From a virus, in the IMG/VR virus record IMGVR_UViG_3300035698_024250, positions 1-54,150 of that record: 54,150 nt of DNA; one strand, 5' to 3'. The notes beneath the pieces are model-generated. The model was given only the letters and a program-made list of their open reading frames with translations. It was not told where the DNA came from and did no database searches. Positions 38,710-47,801 of this stretch are shown piece by piece; the first letter of the stretch is position 1; each line of letters opens with the position of its first letter. A program made the translations under genes and the position numbers.

Positions 38710-39231
38710 ATGATTTTTTGTCAGGTGGCAGATATTACCGATATAAAGGTTGACTCTATTGTCAATGCGTCGAACGCTTTGGGCATTATGGGCGCAGGTG
38801 TAGCGGGAGCTATATCTCGTGCTGGAGGTCCAGAAGTTCAGAGCGAAGCTAGACAAGTATGCAAAAAGCGAGACATAGAGGCTGGGATGTGTTTTGGTAC
38901 AACTCCAGGTGAATTGTCTCAGAAGGGCATTAAGAAGGTTTACCATGCGGTCACGATGAAATTACCGGGTGGACAAACCGGATTGGATATCGTTAGGAAG
39001 GCAATGGATGCAGTCCTTCATATGGCGATAACGCAAAAGATGAAGAGCATAGCTTTCCCTGGTCTTGGGACTGGGATAGGAGGCTTGGATAAGATTACGG
39101 TGGCGGCTCTAATGGTTAGGGTTGCCAGGAACTATATGGATGTGATTGATATCTACTTCGTTGATCGCAGCCAGGAATTTATTAGTGAAGTAGAGAGGCT
39201 TGTAGAACGTGAGATAGGCATTGGAGAGTAA
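38710..39231 (+). CDS. Macro-domain protein (ADP-ribose binding or hydrolase)
   Basis: The 173-aa product is a stand-alone macro domain: DSIVNASNALGIMGAGVAGAISRAGG near the N-terminus (ADP-ribose loop with the conserved Asn) and AFPGLGTGIGGLDK (phosphate-binding loop) later. Macro domains bind ADP-ribose and many hydrolyse it from proteins, nucleic acids or ADP-ribose-1''-phosphate. In this genome it fits with NADAR, NadE and NAPRT as part of NAD/ADP-ribose metabolism. It begins 16 bases after the sigma gene. Confidence 0.92.
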   Translation: MIFCQVADITDIKVDSIVNASNALGIMGAGVAGAISRAGGPEVQSEARQVCKKRDIEAGMCFGTTPGELSQKGIKKVYHAVTMKLPGGQTGLDIVRKAMDAVLHMAITQKMKSIAFPGLGTGIGGLDKITVAALMVRVARNYMDVIDIYFVDRSQEFISEVERLVEREIGIGE

Positions 39232-39232
39232 A

Positions 39233-39868
39233 ATGAGTACCGTACTAAACAGACCGACGTTGGTGTTGAACAAGGGATGGCAAGCAATCCGAGTAGAGAG
39301 TCTGCGCGACGCATTGTGCAAAGGGTTTATGGGAACAGCCAAATTCATCGATCATGATGATTATTCTGTTTACTCTTGGGAACAATGGGTTGAGAGATTC
39401 TCCTGGGATGAGAAGCCAGAAGGTTCAGATGACATAGCTTATGTCAAAACGCCGAATCTTGCGGTACGGGCTCCTGATGTTATTGTGCTTACGGACTACA
39501 GCAGGGTACCGGACGTACAGGTCAAGTTGACTAGGCGAAATCTTTTCCTTAGGGATAAGTTCCGATGTCAGTATACCGGTGTTAAGCTTACCATGAAGAA
39601 CGGAACGATAGACCACGTTAATCCAAGGAAGTATGACGGAAAAACTACGTGGGACAATGTTGTTCTTGCTTCGTTGAGCGCAAACACGAGGAAGGGCGGT
39701 AGGACTCCGCAAGAGGCTGGCATGAGGTTGAAGAAGGTCCCGAAGAGACCGGTATGGCATCCTATGTATACGTATGCAGTTTCAAGGCATCCTGAGTCAT
39801 GGGACAAGTTCATCAAAACAGATACGTGGAGTTCTGAAGGCTATTGGGACGTAGAGCTTATAGATTAA
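39233..39868 (+). CDS. HNH-fold protein with degraded zinc site
   Basis: ATG 39233 (MSTVLNRPTLVLNKGWQAIRVESLRDALCKG) is preferred to an upstream TTG. The 211-aa product follows the common bacterial HNH endonuclease layout: LVLN opening, KLTRRNLFLRDKFRCQYTG, GTIDHVNPRKYDGKTTWDNVVLAS, then SANTRKGGRTPQEAGMRLKKVPKRPVW. The catalytic DH and Asn positions remain. Of the four zinc cysteines usually seen (CxxC and CxxCN), only the first is kept; the others are Thr, Leu/Ser and Ala. The fold may be stabilised otherwise or the nuclease altered. Confidence 0.8.
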   Translation: MSTVLNRPTLVLNKGWQAIRVESLRDALCKGFMGTAKFIDHDDYSVYSWEQWVERFSWDEKPEGSDDIAYVKTPNLAVRAPDVIVLTDYSRVPDVQVKLTRRNLFLRDKFRCQYTGVKLTMKNGTIDHVNPRKYDGKTTWDNVVLASLSANTRKGGRTPQEAGMRLKKVPKRPVWHPMYTYAVSRHPESWDKFIKTDTWSSEGYWDVELID

Positions 39869-39899
39869 CCACTGGAAAGCGAGGTAGACATAGACATAG

Positions 39900-40634
39900 A
39901 TGGCTATTTACATAAGACGAGCAAAGACCCGTAACCTAGAAGAACGAAAGCTAATCAGAGAATGGCAGGGAGCCCTACAAGGGTTCCCTGCTTTTCTTAT
40001 TGGTAATGGTCCCTCTCTTTCAGAGGTCAAAGACATTCATCGTTTAGATGGATATTTCACCATAGGAATCAACCGTCCTTTTTTGAAAGATGGATTTGAT
40101 CCTACAATACTTCTATGGCAAGACATAGAACTTTGGTGGCAAGAAAAACGAAAGGTGAAAAAGCTTAAGGCGATTAAGTTCGCAAGAAATGTTTGTGATC
40201 CTGAACAGGTCGCTTTGCATTTCAAGCTAAGAGGAGGTCCTTTCCTTCTCCCCAAAAATCCAACGGTTCTATATGGGAGTGGAGCTTCTGGACCTTTGGC
40301 GTTCCAGGTTGCGCATACTATGGGGTGCGATCCTATAGTGCTTTTGGGGTTTGATTGCAAGTACCAGGGGAAGAAGACCAATTTTTACGGAAAGAACAAA
40401 GATCACAAACCTCATACGTTAGACAAATGTACGCACGGTTTGAAGTGGATTAAGGGTTGGGACGAGAAGAAGAAAACTTCAATTATCAACTGCTCGTCTA
40501 TAAACGTCTTTAAGGAGACGAATACCTTATCTGAGGCTTTGGAGATAGCACAAGAAAAATGCGGGGACAAAGGAAAAGCGTATACTCGAAAATTCTTTAA
40601 CAAAGTACTCGTACCAAGGATCAAGAGTGACTAG
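39900..40634 (+). CDS. DUF115-like protein, second copy type
   Basis: The 244-aa product has FPAFLIGNGPSLSEVKDIHRLDGYFTIGINRPFLKDGFDPTILLWQD, the GNGPS nucleotide-binding turn of DUF115/MptE-like proteins, then TVLYGSGASGPLAFQVAHTMGCDPIVLLGFDCKYQGKKTNFYG. The order and the G(F/C)DxxY element parallel the protein at 19.8-20.5 kb. Proteins of this type accompany glycosyltransferases or make nucleotide-linked compounds; the reaction here is unknown. Confidence 0.6.
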   Translation: MAIYIRRAKTRNLEERKLIREWQGALQGFPAFLIGNGPSLSEVKDIHRLDGYFTIGINRPFLKDGFDPTILLWQDIELWWQEKRKVKKLKAIKFARNVCDPEQVALHFKLRGGPFLLPKNPTVLYGSGASGPLAFQVAHTMGCDPIVLLGFDCKYQGKKTNFYGKNKDHKPHTLDKCTHGLKWIKGWDEKKKTSIINCSSINVFKETNTLSEALEIAQEKCGDKGKAYTRKFFNKVLVPRIKSD

Positions 40635-40682
40635 AAATATGCTATTATATATTGGTGTACTATTCTTTTGCAGGAGTAAAGA

Positions 40683-42116
40683 ATGCCAATATATAGTCTT
40701 GCCTCAACGTTGCGAAGAAGGTCTAAGAAAAGGGCTCGATCTCTTTCAAATGTGAGTTCAACGTTTGACGCTCTTTTCTCAAAGAGTGAGTCAGAGACAA
40801 AAGTATCTGACCTTACTTTAGCTCAGTACTACGCTGTCCATAACCAGAAGGACATCTCAACTCACAAGATCCTAGCTTTTTTTGGGGGAGATACGTACGA
40901 TTCTAATAGTTGTATATTGTCTAAGTATCAGCATAGGATGCTACAATACAATTTCGGAGAGTTTTGGGGAAAAGAAAAGGGGTTCGAGATTATAGAAGAG
41001 TTTCACGCAATGGATGGCGATGAAACTATCGGCTCCGTTCTTTATGAGACCTTCGAAATATCTCGCGATGACAAGTTCAAGGGATACGCAGATGGCTACA
41101 TAGGAATGTTGCACCCAGAGACTAAAGTCAAAGTGATGGTGCAAGTAGATTCGGATAACTACTCTTATGAGCGGTCAGTATTTTATAAGGTTATGCAGAC
41201 GGGGAAAGTAGACTTATTGGAGGAGTGGAAAGAGTTCAGTAACAAAAACAATTTGTACAAAGGGAAGAAGATCGACGCTTCATGTGAGTTCTTGGATATT
41301 GATGAGGATACTGATTGGGATAGAGTAATTATCACTCCGAAGGTTAGAGAGACTATCAAGCGTAGTATAGATGGTCTTTTTGATGTTCGCGAAATCTTGG
41401 CGGCGAATGGGATAGGGATTAAGCGAGGGGTGATTTTGAGCGGGGATCCAGGAACAGGTAAGACTCTGATATGTAGAGTTCTCGCTGGACAGATGCCAAT
41501 CTCTGTTCTGTATGTTTTGCCAAGTCATATCAGAAGCATCTCTGATGTCTCTAAGATCTACGACATGGCTAAGGACATTGCTCCTACGCTTTTGATCCTT
41601 GAGGACATTGATTATTTAGCAGAGGACAGAGTGGACGATCATACAGGGTCTAGTTGGTCTGTCGTGGAGTTGATGAATAAGCTGGATGGATTGGAAAGAA
41701 GTTCAGACGTAGTTACATTAGCAACCACAAACAGGCTGGAGACTGTGGAGAAGGCAGTTAAGAACAGGCCAGGAAGATTTGATAAGGTAATCAAGATCCC
41801 AAGACCAAATGAAGAGTGTCGAGAAAGGATGATACAGAGGTTTACGAAGGATATAAAACTGCATAAAGATGTAGATATCGATGAGATTGTGAAGGTCACA
41901 GAGAACATGTCTGGCGCTTATTTATCGTATTTGGTAGAGGCATCGGCCGCAGAAGCTGTGTTTGACGGGTCTTACGACAAGAAGCGTAAAATCACAATAA
42001 AAATGAAGCATTTCTTGAAAGCGATAGAAGAGATCAAGGATAAAGAACTTAGCAATTGGAAAGAAGAAGAGAAGAGGTTAGGTAAAAACAAGACCAAGGT
42101 TGGCTTCGGCCAATGA
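40683..42116 (+). CDS. AAA-family ATPase (classical AAA, SRH type)
   Basis: The 477-aa product has an uncharacterised N-terminal half and an AAA module in the second: Walker A SGDPGTGKT (at about residue 258), Walker B LLILEDIDYLAEDR and a second region of homology ATTNRLETVEKAVKNRPGRFDKVIKIPRP with an arginine finger. The NRPGRFD block is typical of FtsH/Cdc48/BCS1-like enzymes. A lid follows. It probably remodels a protein or complex through its N-terminal domain. It is separate from the AAA-M41 fusion at 1.2 kb. CAGGAG precedes the ATG. Confidence 0.85.
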   Translation: MPIYSLASTLRRRSKKRARSLSNVSSTFDALFSKSESETKVSDLTLAQYYAVHNQKDISTHKILAFFGGDTYDSNSCILSKYQHRMLQYNFGEFWGKEKGFEIIEEFHAMDGDETIGSVLYETFEISRDDKFKGYADGYIGMLHPETKVKVMVQVDSDNYSYERSVFYKVMQTGKVDLLEEWKEFSNKNNLYKGKKIDASCEFLDIDEDTDWDRVIITPKVRETIKRSIDGLFDVREILAANGIGIKRGVILSGDPGTGKTLICRVLAGQMPISVLYVLPSHIRSISDVSKIYDMAKDIAPTLLILEDIDYLAEDRVDDHTGSSWSVVELMNKLDGLERSSDVVTLATTNRLETVEKAVKNRPGRFDKVIKIPRPNEECRERMIQRFTKDIKLHKDVDIDEIVKVTENMSGAYLSYLVEASAAEAVFDGSYDKKRKITIKMKHFLKAIEEIKDKELSNWKEEEKRLGKNKTKVGFGQ

Positions 42117-42133
42117 GTGCCAAAGTTTTTTTT
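42100..42133 (+). terminator. Probable rho-independent terminator
   Basis: TTGGC (42100-42104) can pair with the adjacent GCCAA (42109-42113, TTCG loop) or with GCCAA at 42119-42123, which is followed by AG and eight T. It overlaps the last codons of the AAA gene and separates it from the RNR gene. The following 140 bases hold a TATAGT box (near 42244) that may be the RNR promoter. Confidence 0.55.
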
Positions 42134-42275
42134 CGTTACGTAAACCCTCATAGTAAAAGCCCTATAGAGATCAGAGCACATTTTTACTGCTATGTTGGGA
42201 AGGAATGATTTTACGATATTAGAATTCTCAACATCAACGCATTATAGTTCGATCTCACAAAAGGGAGTTAAATAG

Positions 42276-44744
42276 ATGAGCCAGGTTCAGGTCTCGGGTA
42301 GTTATACTTATGAAGAAGCATATAAAAAATCATTAGAGTACTTTGGAGGGGATCAGCTAGCGGCAAAAGTTTTTGTAGATAAGTACGTTCTTAGAGATAA
42401 TAATGAAAATCTTCTAGAGCAAGATCCAGATGATTTGTTTGACAGAATTGCAGGGGAGATCTCAAGGGTAGAACAAGGCAAGTTTGAAAACCCAATGTCG
42501 AAGGATGAAGTTAGGGGCTATCTTCAAGGATTTAAGCGTATTGTAGCTCAAGGCTCACCGATGTATGGCATCGGAAATCTCTTTCAAAATATCACATTAT
42601 CCAATTGCTACGTTATCGAGTCCCCAAAAGATTCGTATGGTGGGATACATAGAAGCGATCAACAACTCACACAGATTAGCAAAAGAAGAGGTGGGACAGG
42701 GCTAGATATTTCTATGCTTCGCCCTGATGGAACGGCGACCTCGAATGCAGCACGGACCTCAACAGGGATCGTGCCGTTTATGCGTAGGTTCTCAAACTCG
42801 ATCAGAGAAGTAGGACAGTCAGGGCGAAGAGGGGCCCTTATGATAACCCTCTCTATCCACCATCCTCAGGTCCTAGATTTCGCCACGGCGAAAAGCGATC
42901 TTACGCAAATAACCGGGGCTAATCTTTCAATACGTTTGACGGATGAATTTTTGCAGGCAGTGGATGATGATAAAGAATATGAACTTAGATGGCCACCAGA
43001 AGACGAGAACGGGAACAGGAATAAAAACCCTAAGTTTAGCAAGACGGTCAGGGCCAGAGTTGTCTGGGATGTGATTATTAAGCAAGCCCATGCCACAGGG
43101 GAACCTGGACTTCTTTTTTGGGATGCGATAACCAGAGAGAGTCCAGCGGATTCTTACTCGGCTCAAGGCTTTCGTACAATCTCAACAAATCCATGTTCAG
43201 AACTTCCGTTATGCGCACTAGACTCGTGTAGGCTGCTTCTGCTGAACCTGTTTGGTTATGTGGTAAATCCGTTCACTAAGAATGCTTATTTCGATTATGA
43301 TGCCTTTTATAAAGATGCGCAAATTGCGCAAAGGTTTATGGATGACATTGTAGATCTTGAACTTGAGTGTATAGACAGGATCATAGCAAAGGTAGAAAAC
43401 GACCCGGAGGAAGAAGATCTCAAAGTAGAAGAGTTATGCTTGTGGAAAAAGATTAGAGTTAAATGTGAGGATGGTAGAAGGACGGGGACAGGCATAACAG
43501 CTTTGGGCGATACTCTTGCGGCTTTGGGAATAGGATACGGTTCACCGAAGGGTATTGAGGTAACTGAGAAAATATACAAGACCCTTAAGCTTGGGTGTTA
43601 TAGATCGTCTGTTGATATGGCGAAAGAACTAGGAGCTTTTCCAGTATGGGATTATAACTTAGAGAAGGACAATATATTTTTACTAAGGATAAAAGAAGAA
43701 GACCCTGAACTATACAAAGACATGAAGAAGTTCGGGAGAAGGAACATAGCCCTTCTTACGACGGCTCCAGCAGGATCTGTTAGCATCGAATGCCAAACGA
43801 CATCAGGCATCGAACCGGTATTCAAAGTCAAATATACAAGAAAGAAGAAGATAAATCCAAATGATAAGAACGCCGTTATAGATGAAGTGGATGATAATGG
43901 GGATGCTTGGCAAAGGTTTACGGTTTATCATCCTAAACTAGAAATGTGGATGGAGATTACTGGCGAGACAGATATAACAAAAAGCCCGTACCATAGATCT
44001 GAGGCAGAAGATATCTTTTGGGAAAATAGGATTAAGATGCAGGCGGCAGCAACACAGCATGTAGATCATGCAATTTCATCGACAATAAATTTGCCTGCAA
44101 GTGCAACAGTGGATGAAGTTTCAGATATCTATAAAGAGGCATGGAAAGCAGGATGTAAAGGTATAACAGTGTATAGGGAGGGGGCTAGACAGGGGGTGCT
44201 TGTTAGTAATGACAGGGAAAAGTTGACCGGCGAGATTAAGAAAAATAATGCGGCGAAGAGACCGAAGCGACTTCCATGTGAGATTCACCACGCCACTGTT
44301 AAGGGAGAGAGCTATTTTGTACTTGTAGGGATTATGGGGGGAGATCCTTATGAGGTATTTGCAGGACGTAATGGGCAGATACCGAAAGCGATAAAGAGCG
44401 GGATCATTACAAAGGTTAAGCGTGGTGTATATATGGCCGAGCTAGAGAAGGACCATATAATAGAATCTGTTGTAGCCATAGAAAATGAAGAAGAAGAGGC
44501 AATGACGAGGATGATTAGTACGGCGCTTAGGCATGGCGCTGACATCTCATTCATCGTTCACCAGCTTGAGAAAACGAAGGGCGATATGTATTGTTTTGCT
44601 AAGTCTATCGCCAGAACATTGAAGAAGTATATACCAGATGGGACAACGGTGACAGGCGAGTCATGTTCTGAATGCGGTAACGAGCTTGTTAGAGAATGCG
44701 GATGTAAGATCTGTAAAAATTGTGGTTACAGCGCTTGCCAATAA
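42276..44744 (+). CDS. nrdJ: Ribonucleotide reductase, class II (adenosylcobalamin-dependent)
   Basis: The 822-aa product reduces ribonucleotides to deoxyribonucleotides. Visible features are LSNCYVIESPKDSYGGIH (active-site Cys in the first strand), RRGGTGLDISMLRPDG, NPCSELPL (radical Cys and Glu), TGITALGDTLAALGIGY, and NIALLTTAPAGSVSIECQTTSGIEPVF. These match vitamin-B12-dependent NrdJ enzymes. A C-terminal extension ends with a zinc-ribbon cysteine set (CSECGNELVRECGCKICKNCGYSAC) that can shuttle electrons. It is a single-chain enzyme and needs no small subunit. The dUTPase gene follows 14 bases downstream, forming a nucleotide-synthesis unit. Confidence 0.95.
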   Translation: MSQVQVSGSYTYEEAYKKSLEYFGGDQLAAKVFVDKYVLRDNNENLLEQDPDDLFDRIAGEISRVEQGKFENPMSKDEVRGYLQGFKRIVAQGSPMYGIGNLFQNITLSNCYVIESPKDSYGGIHRSDQQLTQISKRRGGTGLDISMLRPDGTATSNAARTSTGIVPFMRRFSNSIREVGQSGRRGALMITLSIHHPQVLDFATAKSDLTQITGANLSIRLTDEFLQAVDDDKEYELRWPPEDENGNRNKNPKFSKTVRARVVWDVIIKQAHATGEPGLLFWDAITRESPADSYSAQGFRTISTNPCSELPLCALDSCRLLLLNLFGYVVNPFTKNAYFDYDAFYKDAQIAQRFMDDIVDLELECIDRIIAKVENDPEEEDLKVEELCLWKKIRVKCEDGRRTGTGITALGDTLAALGIGYGSPKGIEVTEKIYKTLKLGCYRSSVDMAKELGAFPVWDYNLEKDNIFLLRIKEEDPELYKDMKKFGRRNIALLTTAPAGSVSIECQTTSGIEPVFKVKYTRKKKINPNDKNAVIDEVDDNGDAWQRFTVYHPKLEMWMEITGETDITKSPYHRSEAEDIFWENRIKMQAAATQHVDHAISSTINLPASATVDEVSDIYKEAWKAGCKGITVYREGARQGVLVSNDREKLTGEIKKNNAAKRPKRLPCEIHHATVKGESYFVLVGIMGGDPYEVFAGRNGQIPKAIKSGIITKVKRGVYMAELEKDHIIESVVAIENEEEEAMTRMISTALRHGADISFIVHQLEKTKGDMYCFAKSIARTLKKYIPDGTTVTGESCSECGNELVRECGCKICKNCGYSACQ

Positions 44745-44758
44745 GGAAGGGATAAACG

Positions 44759-45232
44759 ATGAACGTGAAGATTAAGAAGCTACATGAGAAGGCTATTATT
44801 CCAGAATATCAGACGAAGGGTTCCGCAGGCTTCGATTTGCATGCGTTGGTAGACCCCTCACATCCAGGTAGTTTTGAATTAGCTAATAGTGATGATACCA
44901 TTTTGTTGAAGGCGGGGCAAACAGTCGTTCTCAAGACGGGCTTGGCTATGGCGATACCAGAGGGGTATGAGATGCAAATACGCCCCAGGAGCGGTCTGGC
45001 GGCTAAGTATGGGGCGACAGTAGTTAACTCGCCAGGTACCGTGGATTCAGATTATCGCGGCGAGATAATGGTGATTCTAAAGAACGGCAGGAGCAAAAGA
45101 CTTTATGTCAAGAACGGGGACCGGATAGCTCAAGCTGTCGTAAAGAGGGTAGAGCAAGCCACGTTTGAAGTCGTAGATGATCTAGACGATACAGAGAGAG
45201 GCTCAGGTGGCTTTGGCTCCACCGGCAAGTGA
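44759..45232 (+). CDS. dut: dUTP diphosphatase (trimeric dUTPase)
   Basis: The 157-aa product has all five dUTPase motifs in order: SAGFDLHA (1), RPRSGLAAKYG (2), VNSPGTVDSDYRGEI (3), DRIAQAVV (4) and RGSGGFGSTG (5). It hydrolyses dUTP to dUMP, protecting DNA from uracil and supplying dTMP synthesis. The length is typical. It is the last gene of the RNR unit; its 3' end overlaps the convergent minus-strand gene by 30 bases. Confidence 0.97.
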   Translation: MNVKIKKLHEKAIIPEYQTKGSAGFDLHALVDPSHPGSFELANSDDTILLKAGQTVVLKTGLAMAIPEGYEMQIRPRSGLAAKYGATVVNSPGTVDSDYRGEIMVILKNGRSKRLYVKNGDRIAQAVVKRVEQATFEVVDDLDDTERGSGGFGSTGK

Positions 45233-45757
45233 TCTGATAGCTTTAACAAGCAGATTCAAACCTTCTTGGTTATCTACGTGATACAATGTTATGTATGGAT
45301 AAGCTCCCATACTAGCTGGGTCGTCACTATAAACGCTTTTTGCCATTCCCTCTTTAATGCTTTTGGCAAACCAATCGTCTTTGGATCTCATAGCGTCAAG
45401 GCACTGTTGTTTCGCTTTTTCTGACCAGACCTGGACTTCTGATGGAGTTGGGAAAAGCCATTCAACCCATTTCTCTGGGGGAGGGCATCCGCAATGCCCG
45501 CTAACTCGAACGCTTTCCCTTCCGATGGGGTCTTCGTATAGTTCACAAGCGACATGAAGCGGGATTCTCCCGTTAACTACCCAGTAGTACCATGCCCTGC
45601 GGAAAGTGAAAATTTCTATTCCATCTATTATTATCTCTCCCCTGTGTTTGCATGGGACTTCGCCTTTCGCCTCTTCCTCGATGGAGGGGATGCCAGCTAA
45701 TGTTAGCTCTCCGAGGACCATGGTTGGTGCATCTTTACTTCCCGCTAGATTTTTCAT
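45203..45757 (-). CDS. Hypothetical 184-aa protein
   Basis: The product (MKNLAGSKDAPTMVLGELTLAGIPSIEEEAKGEVPCKHRGEI...) has a GHCGCPPPEKWVEWLFP segment and a helical C-terminus. I recognise no function. It is the last gene of a minus-strand operon of seven and overlaps both its upstream partner (23 bases) and the dUTPase gene. Confidence 0.65.
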   Translation of the reverse strand: MKNLAGSKDAPTMVLGELTLAGIPSIEEEAKGEVPCKHRGEIIIDGIEIFTFRRAWYYWVVNGRIPLHVACELYEDPIGRESVRVSGHCGCPPPEKWVEWLFPTPSEVQVWSEKAKQQCLDAMRSKDDWFAKSIKEGMAKSVYSDDPASMGAYPYITLYHVDNQEGLNLLVKAIRSLAGGAKAT

Positions 45758-46013
45758 TTCTCTTCTCTATCTCTTTCTGCGCGATTTTTCTATATTCTTC
45801 GTTGTCGCTATCCAGATACCATTCTGGGCGCTTTCTAACAGCTTCCTCGCCGCTTAAAACTTTGACTCCGTGTCCTAGCCTTTTAAACTCATAATCGCAT
45901 TTTTTGCACTTAAGAAAATAGCTAGCGGGGCAACCGTAGTTCGTGGACACGCATTTTACAGCCATTTCTTTGCACGCTGGGCATGGCTCTTTTGTGAAGT
46001 CAGGATCTTCCAT
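45735..46013 (-). CDS. Small protein with zinc-ribbon cysteines
   Basis: The 92-aa product contains CPAC (residues 11-14), a further CVSTNYGC pair and CKKC, enough for one or two zinc sites, followed by a charged helix (NEEYRKIAQKEIEKRNEK). Part of the minus-strand operon; overlaps its upstream neighbour by 14 bases. Confidence 0.6.
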   Translation of the reverse strand: MEDPDFTKEPCPACKEMAVKCVSTNYGCPASYFLKCKKCDYEFKRLGHGVKVLSGEEAVRKRPEWYLDSDNEEYRKIAQKEIEKRNEKSSGK

Positions 46014-46281
46014 CGTCTTCTCTGTCCCTGTCGATATTGCTTTTTCTGCTTATGTCGATTTGGTAAATGATGCATGGCAACCCTACCCACCATATAAAAA
46101 TGGCTAATATGATGCCAGCAGATCTGAACCAAACATCGCTGAAAGTATGCAATGAGCTGAACACTCCTTTTGTGGTCATAGCCGCCATGAATGCCAGCAT
46201 GATTATCAAGGAGGGTTTATGCTTCCGGCAAAAGAAGTTTTTGTAAATATCTATCATGGATGATTTTTTACGCAACAGCAA
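46000..46281 (-). CDS. Small membrane protein
   Basis: The 93-aa product has two or three hydrophobic segments (PSLIIMLAFMAAMTTKGVF, SAGIILAIFIWWVGLPCIIYQI) and a charged C-terminus. The function is unknown. It overlaps the upstream gene by 14 bases. Confidence 0.6.
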   Translation of the reverse strand: MLLRKKSSMIDIYKNFFCRKHKPSLIIMLAFMAAMTTKGVFSSLHTFSDVWFRSAGIILAIFIWWVGLPCIIYQIDISRKSNIDRDREDDGRS

Positions 46282-47053
46282 GTGCCAGCGGTTGCGTTGT
46301 TGGTATGGTCCTTTGGAACCGGGTTAATTGTCCTATCTGGAAGGCGTTTGATCTCGTCCTGAAATCGGCTTCATCATTTAAGATCATTAAGTACCGCATT
46401 ATGAGTGTGTCGGTTGGTGGGAATTGTCCAGCTAGAACGATACACAGTTTCTCTAGAGGCTTGCCGTTTTCCATGACGATTGTCATTTCGTGTCCTGGAT
46501 AGAGCAGATAGACTTTGCCGCTCTTTCCCTTTACGGATACAAAACCATTGCGAAGGAAAGATCTCCATTGAGATTCTCCAATTACTTTTCTAAGAGTCTC
46601 TCTCGCTCTATTCTCTTTCGGGTCTTCGGTTGGGACGAGGGCTCGGCGGTGTCTTGGCAGAATGAAGGCTGGAGCAGATCTCGAACGGAGAATCTCTTTC
46701 ATGCCTCTTTTCTTTTGTCGCTGCAACTCCTCTGGTGTTAGCTTTAGTGCCGCTGATTGCCAGGTGATGTAATGGTTATCTCTTTCTTCGACAGTTGTGC
46801 AATTATAGCAGAGATAGTCGTTTGTTGTATTCGGGCCGAAATCGTAATTGGTTTTGTATTCCAGTTTTGTGTTGTTGTATATCTTGATTTTTGTTCTTGG
46901 GTAGTAAATAAGCCCATCAGTTGTGCTGCTTTCTTCTCCCCACGTAAACCTGTTATCTCTTGATATGTTACTTGATGTACCGTTCTCCCACGTAGCTAGT
47001 TTATAGTTTATAGTGGCTTTTGTGATATAGGATTCTATATTCGTCACGCTCAA
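46268..47053 (-). CDS. Hypothetical 261-aa protein
   Basis: The product begins with a beta-type region (SYITKATINYKLATWENGTSSNISRDNRFTW), then TTVEERDNHYITWQSAALKLTPEELQRQKKRG and a basic middle, and ends with a domain resembling a short nucleotide-interaction fold (FLRNGFVSVKGKSGKVYLLYPGHEMTIVMENGKPLEKLCIVLAGQFPPTDTLIMRYLMIL). No function is recognised. It overlaps the upstream gene (ATGA). Confidence 0.65.
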   Translation of the reverse strand: MSVTNIESYITKATINYKLATWENGTSSNISRDNRFTWGEESSTTDGLIYYPRTKIKIYNNTKLEYKTNYDFGPNTTNDYLCYNCTTVEERDNHYITWQSAALKLTPEELQRQKKRGMKEILRSRSAPAFILPRHRRALVPTEDPKENRARETLRKVIGESQWRSFLRNGFVSVKGKSGKVYLLYPGHEMTIVMENGKPLEKLCIVLAGQFPPTDTLIMRYLMILNDEADFRTRSNAFQIGQLTRFQRTIPTTQPLALAVA

Positions 47054-47415
47054 CCTCCTTTGACTAGCCGAATCGGAAGGAAGATGATTTCTTCTGCGAG
47101 CGGGTCGAACTCGCTTATGACTTGGGCAGAGGCTTTCCCGTCAACTCCAACAGAGTATGGGGCGAGTCCCTTGGCGACAAGCTCGTTGAACATCTTTTTG
47201 GCATCTTGGATCTGCGCCATATCTCGTTTGTCCCAAATAACACGCTTGTCCCCATCTTTTATGGTAAGCACAGAGAACTGGCATTGACCATTTTCTCTGG
47301 ACTGTCCATCTTCGAGGACGGTTAGGCTTTCAGGGATATCGATAGTAGCGGATATGTTGCCTCTATCGATGAGAGGAACTTCGATTTGTCTCTGTTGCAT
47401 TGTGTCAGAAGTCAT
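47050..47415 (-). CDS. Hypothetical 121-aa protein
   Basis: The start MTSDTMQQRQIEVPLIDRGNIS is chosen because it follows AAAGGACG and does not overlap the upstream gene; a longer in-frame start exists. The product is beta-rich with LTIKDGDKRVIWDKRDMAQIQDAKKMFNELVAKGLAPYSVG, a segment seen in small phage proteins of unknown role. Part of the minus-strand operon. Confidence 0.6.
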   Translation of the reverse strand: MTSDTMQQRQIEVPLIDRGNISATIDIPESLTVLEDGQSRENGQCQFSVLTIKDGDKRVIWDKRDMAQIQDAKKMFNELVAKGLAPYSVGVDGKASAQVISEFDPLAEEIIFLPIRLVKGG

Positions 47416-47417
47416 AG

Positions 47418-47801
47418 TTACGTCCTTTCGCTCATTGCTTTGCCTGCCCATAGCTCAGCCATAAACGTACCGGCTACGGTATCGGATGATCCTTGGAAAA
47501 CCTTCGAGTCCCTCTCGTCGCCTTTCCCTTTTTTACTGTCAACGTGTTGAGGCTTTTTGCTGTAAGCGGACATGACAGGCATGAGTTCGATGTCTGGGCT
47601 GTCTGTTGACCTGTAACGATCTTGGACTATCACTCTGCCATTAACTACGTTCCTCTGGTGTTCATGCTTGCATTTCGGACAAATAACTTTGACGATGCCA
47701 GAGAAGGCATGGCTGAGGTTCACGGAGATGTAGCCCCCGCACCCGCCTCCAGAGACGGTGCAGTAGAACTCTTGGTAAATTCTGTTAGCGTCTTGACTCA
47801 T
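47418..47801 (-). CDS. Hypothetical 127-aa zinc-binding protein
   Basis: The product has CTVSGGGCGGYI (residues 14-21) and CPKC (about 42-45), consistent with one zinc ribbon, and a disordered charged C-terminal half. It overlaps the upstream gene by four bases (ATGA). The function is unknown. Confidence 0.6.
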   Translation of the reverse strand: MSQDANRIYQEFYCTVSGGGCGGYISVNLSHAFSGIVKVICPKCKHEHQRNVVNGRVIVQDRYRSTDSPDIELMPVMSAYSKKPQHVDSKKGKGDERDSKVFQGSSDTVAGTFMAELWAGKAMSERT

